Below are positions 8,980-18,423 of a stretch of DNA of 64,000 nucleotides, in pieces (the stretch's first letter is position 1; each line of letters begins with the position of its first letter). The stretch spans positions 186,001 to 250,000 of the forward strand of contig JACREZ010000016.1 in NCBI GenBank assembly GCA_016212665.1, read 5' to 3'. The notes beneath the pieces are model-generated. The model saw only the letters and a list, made by a program, of their open reading frames with translations, had not been told where the DNA came from and did not search any database. Source of the stretch: Ignavibacteriota bacterium. GTDB lineage: Bacteria > Bacteroidota > Ignavibacteria > UBA10030 > SZUA-254. The position numbers were made by a program, and so were the translations under genes.

Positions 8980-10239
8980 GTGTATCACTCAGTCGAAACC
9001 ATCATACTTAACCTGAAGGAAAGTTTCTTCATGGCTCTGAATGCTATTCGCACGAACAAGTTGCGTTCAATCCTGACGCTGCTTGGAATTGCGGTTGGAG
9101 TGTTTTCCATTATTGGCGTGATGACTGCGATGGGCGTTTTGTTGAACAGCATTCAGGGGGAGATGAGCGCGCTCGGAGTGAACACATTTCAGGTTCAGAA
9201 GTACCCGATGTTCCAAACAGGAAGTGCGAAAGAACAGGCGAGTCTCCGGAACAGAAGAGACATTACGTACGAACAGGCACTGCGAGTCAAAGAAGATGCT
9301 TCGCTTGCAAAACTTGTCGGTATGTTTTGTTCTGATTGGGGAAAGATTATTCAATCACCGAGCGGACTGAAAACGAATCCGAACATTTCTCTTTCAGGGC
9401 GAGACATCGAAGGATTTACTGCAAACAGTTGGACGATTGGAGATGGAAGATTATATACGCAAAGCGAACTTGAGTCGGGAAAACGAGTGGTCGTGCTTGG
9501 GATAGATGTTGTGAAGAAAATTTTTCCACGAGTGAATCCCATCGGAGAAAAAGTCAGAATTGACGGGCATGAGTTTGAAGTTGTCGGCGTTGTTCAGCCG
9601 AGAGGAAACATGCTCGGTGGAAACGGGGACAACTTTGCTGTCATTCCTATCACGACGTATTTTGACATCTACGGAAAAAACGAGACGATTCAAATCAAAG
9701 TACAATCGAGAGATGCAGAGTCGTATGACGATTGCATGGAACAAACACGCGGCATTTTGCGCGCCGCGCGTCATGTAACTCCCGGCGCTGATGATGATTT
9801 TTATTTCTGGTCGAACGATTCGATGATTCAGCAATTCAATGATTTGACAAAGTATGTTCGTCTCGGAATAATGCTGGTGAGCGCAATTGCGCTTCTTGCC
9901 GCCGGGGTTGGCATCATGAACATCATGCTGGTCTCTGTTACCGAGCGAACGAGGGAAATCGGAATCCGCAAAGCAATCGGAGCGAAGAAGAGTAATATCC
10001 TCACACAGTTTGTTCTCGAAGCGGTCTTACTCAGTGAGTTTGGCGGCGTGGTCGGAATTGTTGTGGGAGTCCTTGCCGGAAACATACTTGCGTTTTCGAT
10101 GGGAATTCCTCCCGTCGTTCCGTATGATTGGGTGGCAATCGGGTTTCTCAGTTGTTCTGTTGTAGGAATTGTCTTTGGCGTGTATCCTGCATGGAAGGCA
10201 TCGAACCTTGACCCGATTGAATCGCTCCGTTATGAGTAA
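8980..10239 (+). CDS. MacB-type ABC transporter permease, tandem paralogue 1
   Basis: N-terminal helix around RSILTLLGIAVGVFSIIGV, a periplasmic domain with NTFQVQKYP and FDIYGKNETIQIKVQS, and the FtsX core GVGIMNIMLVSVTERTREI. It ends in ASNLDPIESLRYE, as do the next two genes. The start is a GTG; I accept it because GTG-Tyr-His-Ser aligns exactly with ATG-His-His-Ser of the third paralogue. It is one of three very similar neighbours, pointing to local duplication. Confidence 0.88.
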   Translation: MYHSVETIILNLKESFFMALNAIRTNKLRSILTLLGIAVGVFSIIGVMTAMGVLLNSIQGEMSALGVNTFQVQKYPMFQTGSAKEQASLRNRRDITYEQALRVKEDASLAKLVGMFCSDWGKIIQSPSGLKTNPNISLSGRDIEGFTANSWTIGDGRLYTQSELESGKRVVVLGIDVVKKIFPRVNPIGEKVRIDGHEFEVVGVVQPRGNMLGGNGDNFAVIPITTYFDIYGKNETIQIKVQSRDAESYDDCMEQTRGILRAARHVTPGADDDFYFWSNDSMIQQFNDLTKYVRLGIMLVSAIALLAAGVGIMNIMLVSVTERTREIGIRKAIGAKKSNILTQFVLEAVLLSEFGGVVGIVVGVLAGNILAFSMGIPPVVPYDWVAIGFLSCSVVGIVFGVYPAWKASNLDPIESLRYE

Positions 10240-10344
10240 CGGAGTTAAAAGTTATCAGTTAAAAGTTAAAAGTGTTTGAACACATTTTAACTGAAATCAT
10301 TTGAAGAAATTTTAACTTTTCATTTTTAACTTTTAACTATCAGT
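10240..10344 (+). repeat. Spacer repeat, copy A, with self-complementary arms
   Basis: About 100 bases between permease paralogues, nearly identical to 11602-11710. It is built from AGTTAAAAGTT units. The arm at 10257-10274 is complementary to 10321-10338 over 18 bases with one mismatch, and an inner stem surrounds GTGTTTGAACAC. A transcript would fold into a long AU-rich hairpin just ahead of the next start codon. It was evidently copied together with the gene. Confidence 0.7.
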
Positions 10345-11601
10345 ATGAATCGCTCTCTCCACACATTTTTCCTCGAAGTAAAAGAAAGTCTTGTGATGGC
10401 GCTTGTTGCCATCCGGACGAACAAACTTCGGTCTTCGTTGACGTTGCTGGGAATAACAGTCGGTGTGTTCTCGATTATTTCCGTGATGACGGCGATGGGA
10501 GTATTGGTGAACAGCATCGAGAGCGGGATGAACGATTTGGGAGTAAATACATTTCAAGTACAAAAGAACCCGCGCTTTGGCGGAGGCGGACATGCGCGTG
10601 ACCGTTCAAAATTCAGAAATCGAAAGAACATTACCTTTGAACAAGGACAGCGAGTGCAGGAACAAACCCCGCTTGCAAAATTAGTCGGTTTGGAATCGTT
10701 CAACTTCGGGCGAGTAGTTGTGTCGGATTTCGCGAAGACGAATCCGAACAGTTTGTTGTATGGTGAAAATGTTGAAGGCATTTCGACAAACAACTGGATT
10801 GTGGGTGAAGGTCGCGCGTTTACACAGGATGAAGTGAACAGCGCAAGACCTGTTATTATTCTTGGTGACGAAATTGTCAAAAAAGTATTTCCGAAAGTTG
10901 ATGCGGTCGGGAAATCCGTTCGTGTTGATGGACAAAATTATCAGGTGATTGGCGTGTTTCAACCGAAGGGACAGGCGTTCGGCGGCGGCGGAAATATTAT
11001 CGTCATCCCGATTACGACATTTTTTTCCGAATACGGAAAAGACCGCTCGGTCAATATCATGGTGCAATCAACGAGTAAAGAGACATACGATGATTGCATC
11101 GAACAAGTACGGGGAATTCTCCGGGCGTCGCGCGGCGTACCTCCCGGAGCGGAAGATGATTTCGACATCTGGTCGAATGATTCTCAAATCCGTGAGTTCA
11201 ACAACGTCACGAAATATGTTCGGATGGGAATTCTCATCATCAGCGCGATTGCTTTGCTTGCCGCCGGCGTCGGTGTGATGAATATTATGCTCGTTTCAGT
11301 AACGGAACGGACACGGGAAATCGGAATTCGGAAAGCAATCGGTGCACGAAAGAGTAACATTCTCACGCAGTTTATTCTGGAGGCGATTGTCCTGAGTGAA
11401 CTCGGGGGATTGCTCGGAATTATTCTCGGAGTTGTCGGAGGAAATGTTGCCGCAATCATGATGGAAGTTCCTCCGGTTATTCCGTGGGATTGGGCGGCAA
11501 TCGGATTTGGTATTTGCTCACTCATCGGGATTGTATTCGGCGTCTATCCTGCGTGGAAGGCATCGAACCTTGACCCGATTGAATCCCTGCGTTATGAATA
11601 A
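10345..11601 (+). CDS. MacB-type ABC transporter permease, tandem paralogue 2
   Basis: 418 residues with the layout of its neighbours: an N-terminal helix (SSLTLLGITVGVFSIISVM), a periplasmic domain containing the Gly-rich RFGGGGHARD and GGGGNIIVIPITTFF, and three C-terminal helices with GVGVMNIMLVSVTERTREI. The membrane core is almost the same as in paralogues 1 and 3, while the periplasmic domain is more diverged. This pattern suggests that the periplasmic parts have specialised for substrate or partner. All lack their own ATPase and probably share the one encoded upstream. Confidence 0.9.
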   Translation: MNRSLHTFFLEVKESLVMALVAIRTNKLRSSLTLLGITVGVFSIISVMTAMGVLVNSIESGMNDLGVNTFQVQKNPRFGGGGHARDRSKFRNRKNITFEQGQRVQEQTPLAKLVGLESFNFGRVVVSDFAKTNPNSLLYGENVEGISTNNWIVGEGRAFTQDEVNSARPVIILGDEIVKKVFPKVDAVGKSVRVDGQNYQVIGVFQPKGQAFGGGGNIIVIPITTFFSEYGKDRSVNIMVQSTSKETYDDCIEQVRGILRASRGVPPGAEDDFDIWSNDSQIREFNNVTKYVRMGILIISAIALLAAGVGVMNIMLVSVTERTREIGIRKAIGARKSNILTQFILEAIVLSELGGLLGIILGVVGGNVAAIMMEVPPVIPWDWAAIGFGICSLIGIVFGVYPAWKASNLDPIESLRYE

Positions 11602-11710
11602 CGCAGAGTTAAAAGTTATCAGTGAAAAGTTAAAAGTGTCTGAACACAATTTTAACTGAAATCATTTGAAGAAATTTTAACTTTTCATTTTTAACTTTTA
11701 ACTGTACTAT
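11602..11710 (+). repeat. Spacer repeat, copy B, with self-complementary arms
   Basis: Near-identical to 10240-10344. Long stretches such as GAAATTTTAACTTTTCATTT are unchanged. The arm 11621-11638 pairs with 11686-11703 with two mismatches. A shortened relative (TAACTTTTCACTTTTCATTT) precedes paralogue 1 at 8945-8979. Confidence 0.7.
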
Positions 11711-12970
11711 ATGCATCACTCCTTAGAATCAATATTTCTCAGCATCAAAGAAAGCCTCGTCATGGCGTTAGTCGCCATCAAGACGAACAAACTTCGTTCG
11801 TTTCTCACGTTGCTGGGGATCGCTGTCGGTGTTTTTTCTATTATCGGCGTTATGACAGCGATGGGCGTGCTGGTGAATTCAATCGAAAACGGGATGACGC
11901 AACTTGGCGCTCACACATTTCAGGTTCAGAAATATCCCGCATTCGGGCATGGCGGACCGCGTGAACGAGTCAAGTACCGCAACAGACGTAACATTTCGTA
12001 TGAAGAGGGATTACGCGTGAAAGAAAATGCATCATTGGCAAATGTTGTCGGACTGGAAGTATGGTCAGGCAGAAAGATTGTGAAAAGCCCGGAAGGGACA
12101 AAGACAAATCCCAATGTCGGCGTTGCCGGTGAAGACCTTGATGGAATGACGACGAACAATTGGCTTATCGGCGAAGGACGCATGTACACGAGTGAAGAAT
12201 ATGCGTCGGCGAAAAGTGTTGCCATTCTTGGGATGGAGGTTGTGAGAAAATTATTTCCGCACGGCAACGCAATCAATCAGAAGATTCAAATTGATGGCGA
12301 ACAGTATGAGGTCATCGGTACGATTGAAGAAAAAGGAGGAATGCTCGGTGGGAATCAGGATAATTTTCTTATTATTCCGCTTACTGCGTTTTTTCAGAAG
12401 TACGGCAAAGACCGCAACGTAAATATCATGGTGCAGTCAACAAGTGTGGAAACATTCGATGATTGTGTTGAGCAGGTGCGGGGTATTTTACGCGCCGCCC
12501 GCAAAGTTGACCCGGGCGATGATGATGATTTCGAAATCTTCTCGAATGATTCAATGATTGCACAGTTCTCCGAGATGACAAAATATGTACGGCTTGGAAT
12601 TTTACTTATCAGTGCGATTGCGCTTCTTGCCGCAGGTATCGGCATCATGAACATCATGCTCGTTTCCGTAACAGAACGAACGAGAGAAATCGGCATCCGG
12701 AAGGCGATTGGCGCGCGGAAGAGCAACATCCTGACGCAGTTTATTCTTGAAGCAATCATGTTGAGTGAAATCGGAGGTATTATCGGAATTGTTCTTGGTG
12801 TAGTGCTTGGAAATATTCTTGCAGTTCAACTTGAAGTACCTCCCATTATTCCGTGGAACTGGGTTGCAATTGGTTTTGTCGCCTGCTCAGTTATTGGAAT
12901 TACGTTTGGGGTCTATCCCGCGTGGAAAGCATCGAACCTTGACCCGATTGAGTCGTTGAGGTATGAATGA
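11711..12970 (+). CDS. MacB-type ABC transporter permease, tandem paralogue 3
   Basis: 419 residues, collinear with paralogues 1 and 2. The N-terminal helix is SFLTLLGIAVGVFSIIGVM; the periplasmic domain includes AHTFQVQKYP and IIPLTAFFQKYGKDRNV; the FtsX core is GIGIMNIMLVSVTERTREI; the end is ASNLDPIESLRYE. It closes the efflux cluster; the next gene is convergent and begins only a few bases later. Repeated gene duplication with conserved spacers is the striking feature of this segment. Confidence 0.9.
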   Translation: MHHSLESIFLSIKESLVMALVAIKTNKLRSFLTLLGIAVGVFSIIGVMTAMGVLVNSIENGMTQLGAHTFQVQKYPAFGHGGPRERVKYRNRRNISYEEGLRVKENASLANVVGLEVWSGRKIVKSPEGTKTNPNVGVAGEDLDGMTTNNWLIGEGRMYTSEEYASAKSVAILGMEVVRKLFPHGNAINQKIQIDGEQYEVIGTIEEKGGMLGGNQDNFLIIPLTAFFQKYGKDRNVNIMVQSTSVETFDDCVEQVRGILRAARKVDPGDDDDFEIFSNDSMIAQFSEMTKYVRLGILLISAIALLAAGIGIMNIMLVSVTERTREIGIRKAIGARKSNILTQFILEAIMLSEIGGIIGIVLGVVLGNILAVQLEVPPIIPWNWVAIGFVACSVIGITFGVYPAWKASNLDPIESLRYE

Positions 12971-12974
12971 TGGT

Positions 12975-13490
12975 TTATGTTAACCAATCCTCAAATGTAA
13001 TATCATTTCCTGCTATGTCTTTTAGTGGATTCATTTTGTCGTGAGTGACGAAAATTAGATTATATGTCATGGCTACAGCGCAAAGCCAAACGTCGTTTTC
13101 TTGTACCTGCAATTCTTTAGAAGTTGTAGGGTTAATCCATTCTTCAACTCTGTTCTTTTTAGATTTCCCCTTTTTATCTTTAGGTGCATATTTATCAAAA
13201 AGTCTTCCTCGAAGAATACCATATGTTTCGGTGACATAAGGATTAATATCTAAGATAGGGAATTGATTAACTGTATATCTTATAAGTTGATGTTGTTCTG
13301 CGTTAGGAGTTGGTGAGATGTTTAGACCATATTCTATTTCCCCTTTAGTAATAACAGATAGGAAAATTTTTGAAGAAGTTTGAAGTCCTTTTATTTTGCT
13401 TTGAAGTTTCAAACATTCGGGTGAAATACAACCGTTTTTCATCTCAAGATAACAAGGAATAATGTTTGTATCTATTAAGTAGTCGCGCAT
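12975..13490 (-). CDS. PIN-domain nuclease (VapC-like), coupled to the upstream methyltransferase
   Basis: The PIN acidic residues are in place: Asp7 in YLIDTNII, Glu51 in KGEIEYG, Asp133 in ENDVWLCAVA and Asp151 in FVTHDK. PIN proteins are metal-dependent ribonucleases, usually toxins. At 171 residues it is longer than a minimal VapC, with an extra Lys-rich insert (KDKKGKSKKNR, residues 104-114). No small VapB-type antitoxin gene is next to it. Instead, its ATG overlaps the stop codon of the DNA methyltransferase gene (TAATG), implying coupled translation and a joint role. Confidence 0.8.
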   Translation of the reverse strand: MRDYLIDTNIIPCYLEMKNGCISPECLKLQSKIKGLQTSSKIFLSVITKGEIEYGLNISPTPNAEQHQLIRYTVNQFPILDINPYVTETYGILRGRLFDKYAPKDKKGKSKKNRVEEWINPTTSKELQVQENDVWLCAVAMTYNLIFVTHDKMNPLKDIAGNDITFEDWLT

Positions 13491-16117
13491 TAACCTTCAA
13501 TGTCCACAGTTTTCAAATGCTTGATTAATCTTTTGTCTATATTTGGAAGTCGTTCAAAGATTTTCTTGGGTGTACTTTCTTGATATTGCCGAGAAAGATA
13601 AATGTGAAGTGGGATCCATGATTTGAATTCTGGAGGGTAATAACCTTTGAATTCAAAAGGAACGGGGCGTTGTCTTCCCCAAAAAATATCTAATAGTTTT
13701 CTTTCTAAACGTGGGGGAAGAGCATACAATTTTAGAACCTCTGCGTCAATTTGTAATAATATATCCTTTGCGTCGTTAATTAAATCCGATGGAACGTTAA
13801 TATATTCTGACACTAAAGAAGAAATAGTATTGAGTTGAATGTTATGAATCTGGGGAATTGGTATACCGGAATACGCTCGCTTAGGAATACCGCGCTGTGA
13901 ACTGAAACCATATATGAAAGCTTGAGCTAAAGGTGAGTTTAACAATGCAGCTAGTATTTCGACATTTATCTGGTCATTTTTTGGCCAGACAGCATAAAAA
14001 TCTCTTGAAATTATTCTACTCTCGTTATCAATAATAGCAGCATAACGCCATGCGTGGCGGGACATTCTTCCTGCGGGGATAACCACCTTTGGTTTTTTCC
14101 AGTCAAGCTCCCATGCACCAAGTGCTCGATAACGGCGAAGTTCTTTCTCTGTCGCCATATAAACTGTATCCTGACAGAAGAATTGAAAGAATTTATTTGT
14201 TACATTAACAATAGCCGGTGATGAATTTTCAAAAGGCTTCTGTTTTATATAATTATTAATTTTCCCATCAACAATTCTAGGTTCGTATTGTACACCTATT
14301 TTTATATCAGCAATACTACTGAGGGTTGGGAGCCACTGTAGATTATCCCAAATTTCCTTTAGAAATGGAACGACAAGTTGTCCCTTCATTTGTTGTGTAA
14401 AGTATATGGATGGTACTGTCTCCTCCCAAGTCGTTTGATAATTTTTTTCAAAATCCTTTCTATTTTGATCGCGGACTTCGCGATAAACAGTTGTTATTAT
14501 TCTCTGCTTTTCGGTTCGTTTGGCAACCACAACTGCCGTCTCTGAATCCGCATGTTTGAATATTTTATCGGGTAACGTTGTAATAGAAATGATTTCAAAA
14601 CCATTTAGAATACTTTCGCGTTCTTTTCGATAATCAGAGCCATCAAGGAATGAGCGTGGTAATACTAGACCTATAAAACTTCCTTTGGATAATTTGGGAA
14701 ACACTCTACGTAACAAAAGAGCAGGTTTGGGAACATTATGACCGGATTCCTTTTGTACCTCAAAAGGAGGGTTCCCAACAAGTATCGAAATATTCGATAC
14801 CAATTTCTCAAGATTATTATTTTCGAATACATCCTGGCATTGAATATTCCAACCATTTGATTCAGGGAAATCTGCTAATGTTAGGCACATTCTTGCAACT
14901 TGCGTTGCAAATTCATCTTTGTCGTTTCCAATAAGGTGTTCAATGAAAAATTTGTGCCTTTGTTTTCCACTCCAGTCTCTTGGCAATAATCCTCTCATTC
15001 TTCTCATAGCGGCAATTAAGAAGATACTATGGCCACACATAATATCTCCCACATTCCATTTCGCACGCGGTATATCCTCAAAGGGAATTTGCCCTAAAAT
15101 GTAGTCAGCAAGGTAGGGTGGCGTACTATGTATGCCAAGCTCTTTTCGTGCTTCGGAAGTTACGAGAGTATTTTCATAAACATACGTGAGCGAATCAACT
15201 GACAAATTTCTAAAAGAAAAACTATCACCAATCTCGGTTGAGATATCTTTCAATAATGATGAAGGTATGTTTAGAGAGAGAGTATTAAATTTATCGTTGT
15301 AATAATCCTGAACGGATTTCAGTGTTTCACGAGGCTGTGAAAAATCAATATCAAGATTAGGTACTATCTTGCTATCTTTCAAGAGTTTTGCCGTAAGTAA
15401 CTTGAAGATAAGATCAAAAATCCCTCTATCAGGAATTTTTGTTTTGGAGAGTTTTTGATGGTTTACAATTATATTAAGAACGCGTTTGATAAGCGTATCT
15501 ATTTTCCCCGATGCTTCATGCTCTAAGGCTTGGAGTAAGCCTAAATCAATAAAATCATATTGTTGAGGAATCGGCTTTAAGTTTCCAAGTCCGAGTTTAT
15601 ATCGAATCAGTGCGTCCGGATTCCACGTCTTTCTATGCTCTTTAATTAACTTTACTAAATTATCAGTTGGAAAACGTTCAATAAAGACAGGGGCTCTTTC
15701 AGCATTTACCCACCGCTCGGTTTGCCCATTTATGATAATAAAATATTGGGTAGCTCCGAAAGAGCGAAAATTTTTCGCAACTGACTCTGTGTCAGTAGCG
15801 TTATCTGAAAAATGGATACCAAAGCAAGCGGAACGGTAATTCAATGGTTCTTGACCATAAATACCAAGATGTATTTTTCTTAATAAAGCATTTTGAGAAA
15901 AAAAATCCGTAAACTCACAATCTTTTTTGATCAAATTGCGGGTATATCCGATATCAGTAAAAGCGTTGACAATATGTTGAACGTTATGTTCCAAATCTGG
16001 AAAATGTTGTATAAAAAATAATCTGAATGAGGTTTCTATATTAAAAGGGAGACAGTTATAGCCTGAATGACTGTTTGAAATATAGCCATTCACAAGATTA
16101 ACACAAAGAATAACCAC
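13490..16117 (-). CDS. N6-adenine DNA methyltransferase, Eco57I/type I M-like, with specificity region
   Basis: Residues 312-341 (YVYENTLVTSEARKELG to TPPYLADYIL) match the stretch ahead of the SAM site in type I/IIG methyltransferases. DIMCGHSIFLI at 358-368 is a variant motif I, and VGNPPF at 447-452 is catalytic motif IV. The last 300 residues look like a target-recognition domain (KIGVQYEPRI, RGIPKRAYSGIPIPQ). The first 200 residues are unassigned; no PD-(D/E)XK core is obvious there. The start is GTG, and a second GTG at 16093 is an alternative. The gene is AT-rich and stands alone except for the coupled PIN gene, suggesting a horizontally acquired defence module. Confidence 0.82.
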   Translation of the reverse strand: MVILCVNLVNGYISNSHSGYNCLPFNIETSFRLFFIQHFPDLEHNVQHIVNAFTDIGYTRNLIKKDCEFTDFFSQNALLRKIHLGIYGQEPLNYRSACFGIHFSDNATDTESVAKNFRSFGATQYFIIINGQTERWVNAERAPVFIERFPTDNLVKLIKEHRKTWNPDALIRYKLGLGNLKPIPQQYDFIDLGLLQALEHEASGKIDTLIKRVLNIIVNHQKLSKTKIPDRGIFDLIFKLLTAKLLKDSKIVPNLDIDFSQPRETLKSVQDYYNDKFNTLSLNIPSSLLKDISTEIGDSFSFRNLSVDSLTYVYENTLVTSEARKELGIHSTPPYLADYILGQIPFEDIPRAKWNVGDIMCGHSIFLIAAMRRMRGLLPRDWSGKQRHKFFIEHLIGNDKDEFATQVARMCLTLADFPESNGWNIQCQDVFENNNLEKLVSNISILVGNPPFEVQKESGHNVPKPALLLRRVFPKLSKGSFIGLVLPRSFLDGSDYRKERESILNGFEIISITTLPDKIFKHADSETAVVVAKRTEKQRIITTVYREVRDQNRKDFEKNYQTTWEETVPSIYFTQQMKGQLVVPFLKEIWDNLQWLPTLSSIADIKIGVQYEPRIVDGKINNYIKQKPFENSSPAIVNVTNKFFQFFCQDTVYMATEKELRRYRALGAWELDWKKPKVVIPAGRMSRHAWRYAAIIDNESRIISRDFYAVWPKNDQINVEILAALLNSPLAQAFIYGFSSQRGIPKRAYSGIPIPQIHNIQLNTISSLVSEYINVPSDLINDAKDILLQIDAEVLKLYALPPRLERKLLDIFWGRQRPVPFEFKGYYPPEFKSWIPLHIYLSRQYQESTPKKIFERLPNIDKRLIKHLKTVDIEG

Positions 16118-16256
16118 TGAATTATTTCAGTTTGATAAATTGAACAGTGGCAAGGTTTCGTATTAGTGGTATTGCAACTTAAACTTCTTATTTTAAAGGG
16201 ATTCCATAATCATTATTAAAAAATAATTCATTGGCTCATTCTACACTTGTCAATGC

Positions 16257-17507
16257 TTAAACCTTCTCCAGTGCCTGCCCAATATCCCAAATCAAATCTT
16301 CCGCATTTTCTACGCCGACAGAGAGACGAACAAGTTTCTCGGAAATCGAGAGCATCTTTTTTTCTTCCGGTTCGACATCAATGTGTGTCATGGTCGCAGG
16401 ATGCTCGGCGAGGGATTCCGTGCTTCCGAGACTGACGGCAAGTTTAATCAATTTCAAATTGTTCAGAAATGTAAACGCTTCTTTCTCTCCGCCTTTGATA
16501 TCAAAGGAAATCATCGCGCCGGGGGAGAGACATTGCTTTTTGTAGATTGCATATTGCGGGTCAGTTTCTTTCAACAATCCTAAGTAATAGACTTTTTCAA
16601 CTTTGGGATGATGAACAAGAAACTCAGCAACTTTTTGTGCGTTGTTCATTTGTTGTTCCATTCGCACCTTCAATGTTTCAAGACTGCGAAGCAACAGCCA
16701 GCCTGTCCACGGTCCTGCCATGTTTCCAAGGAATGTTCGGAGAACGCGAACACGAAGGATAAGCGGCGCAGAACCGAGAGCCGCGCCTGCAATCACATCG
16801 CTGTGTCCGCCGATGTATTTCGTGGCTGAGTAGAGAACAATATCCACTCCGTGTTTCAGCGGATGTTGGTACAACGGACCTAAGTACGTGTTATCAACAG
16901 CGACATAACATTTCTTTTCTGTGGTTGAAAATTCATCAGCAATTTCTCTGCACAGTTCAAAGTCAATAAGAGCGTTGGTTGGATTTGCCGGTGTTTCCAC
17001 ATAGATGAACGCGAGTTTGTTCGCCTTGCCTGTCGCCTTCACTCTGTTGATGATCGTTTCTTTTGATTCTCCCGCATAAAACTCCACCGATTCGATTCCG
17101 TATTTCACCAACACTTTTTTGATGAAGTGGTCAGTTCCTCCGTACAAGGGACAACTGTACAAGAGTAAATCGCCGGGATAGAGGAACTCCAAGAGGACAG
17201 TTGTAATCGCCGCCATGCCGCTTTCAAAGACGGCGCAATCTTCCGCGCTATCCCAGAGTGAGAGACGGTTTTCTAAAATTTCAAGGTCGGGATTATTGAT
17301 GCGGCTGTAAATCAGTCCGAGTTCTTCAGTGGCACCTTTCTCGCGCAAACCGTAGGCGACTTCAAAAAACGCCTTACCTTCCTCCGCAGATTTGAAAACA
17401 AATGTTGATGTTTGAAAGATGGGACATTTAATTGCGCCTTCAGATAAGGATGGCTTGTATCCATACGACATCATCAGGCTTTCGGGGTTCAAATTTTTCT
17501 TTTCCAT
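16257..17507 (-). CDS. Cys/Met metabolism PLP-dependent enzyme (methionine gamma-lyase or cystathionine gamma-synthase/lyase type)
   Basis: A fold-type I trans-sulfuration enzyme of 416 residues. Lys230 in YSATKYIGGHSD binds PLP, YSRINNP near 67-73 and ETPANPT at 171-177 are family signatures, and SLGSTESLAEHPATMTH closes the active site. The PLP phosphate-binding region is FESGMAA. It cleaves or builds C-S bonds in methionine, cystathionine or homocysteine metabolism; sequence alone does not settle which. It is downstream of lptB on the same strand but separated by a repeat-rich gap, so it may be an independent unit. Confidence 0.88.
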   Translation of the reverse strand: MEKKNLNPESLMMSYGYKPSLSEGAIKCPIFQTSTFVFKSAEEGKAFFEVAYGLREKGATEELGLIYSRINNPDLEILENRLSLWDSAEDCAVFESGMAAITTVLLEFLYPGDLLLYSCPLYGGTDHFIKKVLVKYGIESVEFYAGESKETIINRVKATGKANKLAFIYVETPANPTNALIDFELCREIADEFSTTEKKCYVAVDNTYLGPLYQHPLKHGVDIVLYSATKYIGGHSDVIAGAALGSAPLILRVRVLRTFLGNMAGPWTGWLLLRSLETLKVRMEQQMNNAQKVAEFLVHHPKVEKVYYLGLLKETDPQYAIYKKQCLSPGAMISFDIKGGEKEAFTFLNNLKLIKLAVSLGSTESLAEHPATMTHIDVEPEEKKMLSISEKLVRLSVGVENAEDLIWDIGQALEKV

Positions 17508-17555
17508 GAATATTTCTCTTTCTGTATTTCAGTGTTTTGTAAATTGTCATTTGCC

Positions 17556-17661
17556 TACGGCTCGTAGAGTCAATAGTCATTGGTCATTAGTCATTAGTAC
17601 TCTGTTCTCTGTACTTAGCGCATTGATGTCCAACTGTAAACAGAAAACTGTCAACCGTCAA
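17556..17661. repeat. Stuttering intergenic repeats
   Basis: Degenerate tandem units GTCAATAGTCATTGGTCATT and AGTCATTAGTAC are followed by ACTGTAAACAGAAAACTG and TCAACCGTCAAC (17633-17662). The second block recurs at 52879-52914 with an 8-base insert, and similar text occurs at 47088-47115 on the opposite strand. Confidence 0.6.
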
Positions 17662-18420
17662 CTACTCATACCTGTCTAACTTAAATTTTTCTCCAAGATA
17701 CAACCGTCTCGCTTCCGGGTCGTTAGCAAGTAGTTCTGCACTGCCGGACATGAGAATCCTTCCTTCAAACAAAAGATATGAGCGGTCGGTGATGGAAAGT
17801 GTTTCGTGCACGTTGTGGTCGGTGACGAGGACGCCAATGCCGCGGTTTTTCAAATCATGCACAATGCGCATGATTTCTTCGACAGCAATCGGGTCAATGC
17901 CGGCAAAGGGTTCATCGAGCAGAATGAATTTCGGTTCGGTGGCAAGCGTGCGTGCGATTTCCGTTCGTCGGCGTTCGCCGCCGGAAAGCATGTAGCCCTT
18001 ACTTTTTGCAAGATGGCTGATGCCAAATTCTTCCAGCAACTGGTCGCACCGTTCCTCGCGGCGTTTGCGGCTCATGCTCATCATTTCAAGAATTGCCATG
18101 ATGTTTTGTCGCACTGTAAGTTTCCGGAAGATGGATGCTTCCTGCGGCAGATAACCAATGCCCATGCGGGCGCGTTTGTACATTGCCTTGCGGGAAATTT
18201 CCTCTTCACCAAGAAACACTTTCCCTTCCGTCGGACGAATCATTCCGACAATCATATAAAATGTCGTGGTTTTTCCGGCTCCGTTCGGTCCCAGCAACCC
18301 GACGACTTCGCCCTGTTTTACATCAACACTGACATCGTTGACGACGAGCCGCTTTTTGAATCGCTTCTGTAATCCTTTTGTCCAGAGAGTTTTGTTCTCG
18401 TTTTGTAATTCTTCTGACAC
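17662..18420 (-). CDS. lptB: LPS export ABC transporter ATP-binding protein LptB
   Basis: Walker [10 protein letters not shown] at 44-52, signature LSGGE at 145-149 within [16 protein letters not shown], Walker B ILLDE at 166-170 followed by [13 protein letters not shown], and the switch HN in [26 protein letters not shown] is characteristic of LptB. As a cytoplasmic dimer with LptF and LptG (not in this window) it would power extraction of lipopolysaccharide from the inner membrane. It is 3 bases downstream of the OstA-like gene and completes the lptC-lptA-lptB set. Confidence 0.95.
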   Translation of the reverse strand: MSEELQNENKTLWTKGLQKRFKKRLVVNDVSVDVKQGEVVGLLGPNGAGKTTTFYMIVGMIRPTEGKVFLGEEEISRKAMYKRARMGIGYLPQEASIFRKLTVRQNIMAILEMMSMSRKRREERCDQLLEEFGISHLAKSKGYMLSGGERRRTEIARTLATEPKFILLDEPFAGIDPIAVEEIMRIVHDLKNRGIGVLVTDHNVHETLSITDRSYLLFEGRILMSGSAELLANDPEARRLYLGEKFKLDRYE

Positions 18421-18423
18421 GTG

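Noticed and set aside
17806-18372. Plus-strand open frame of 188 codons opposite lptB
   Set aside because: It mirrors the lptB reading frame; the minus-strand protein has all ABC motifs.
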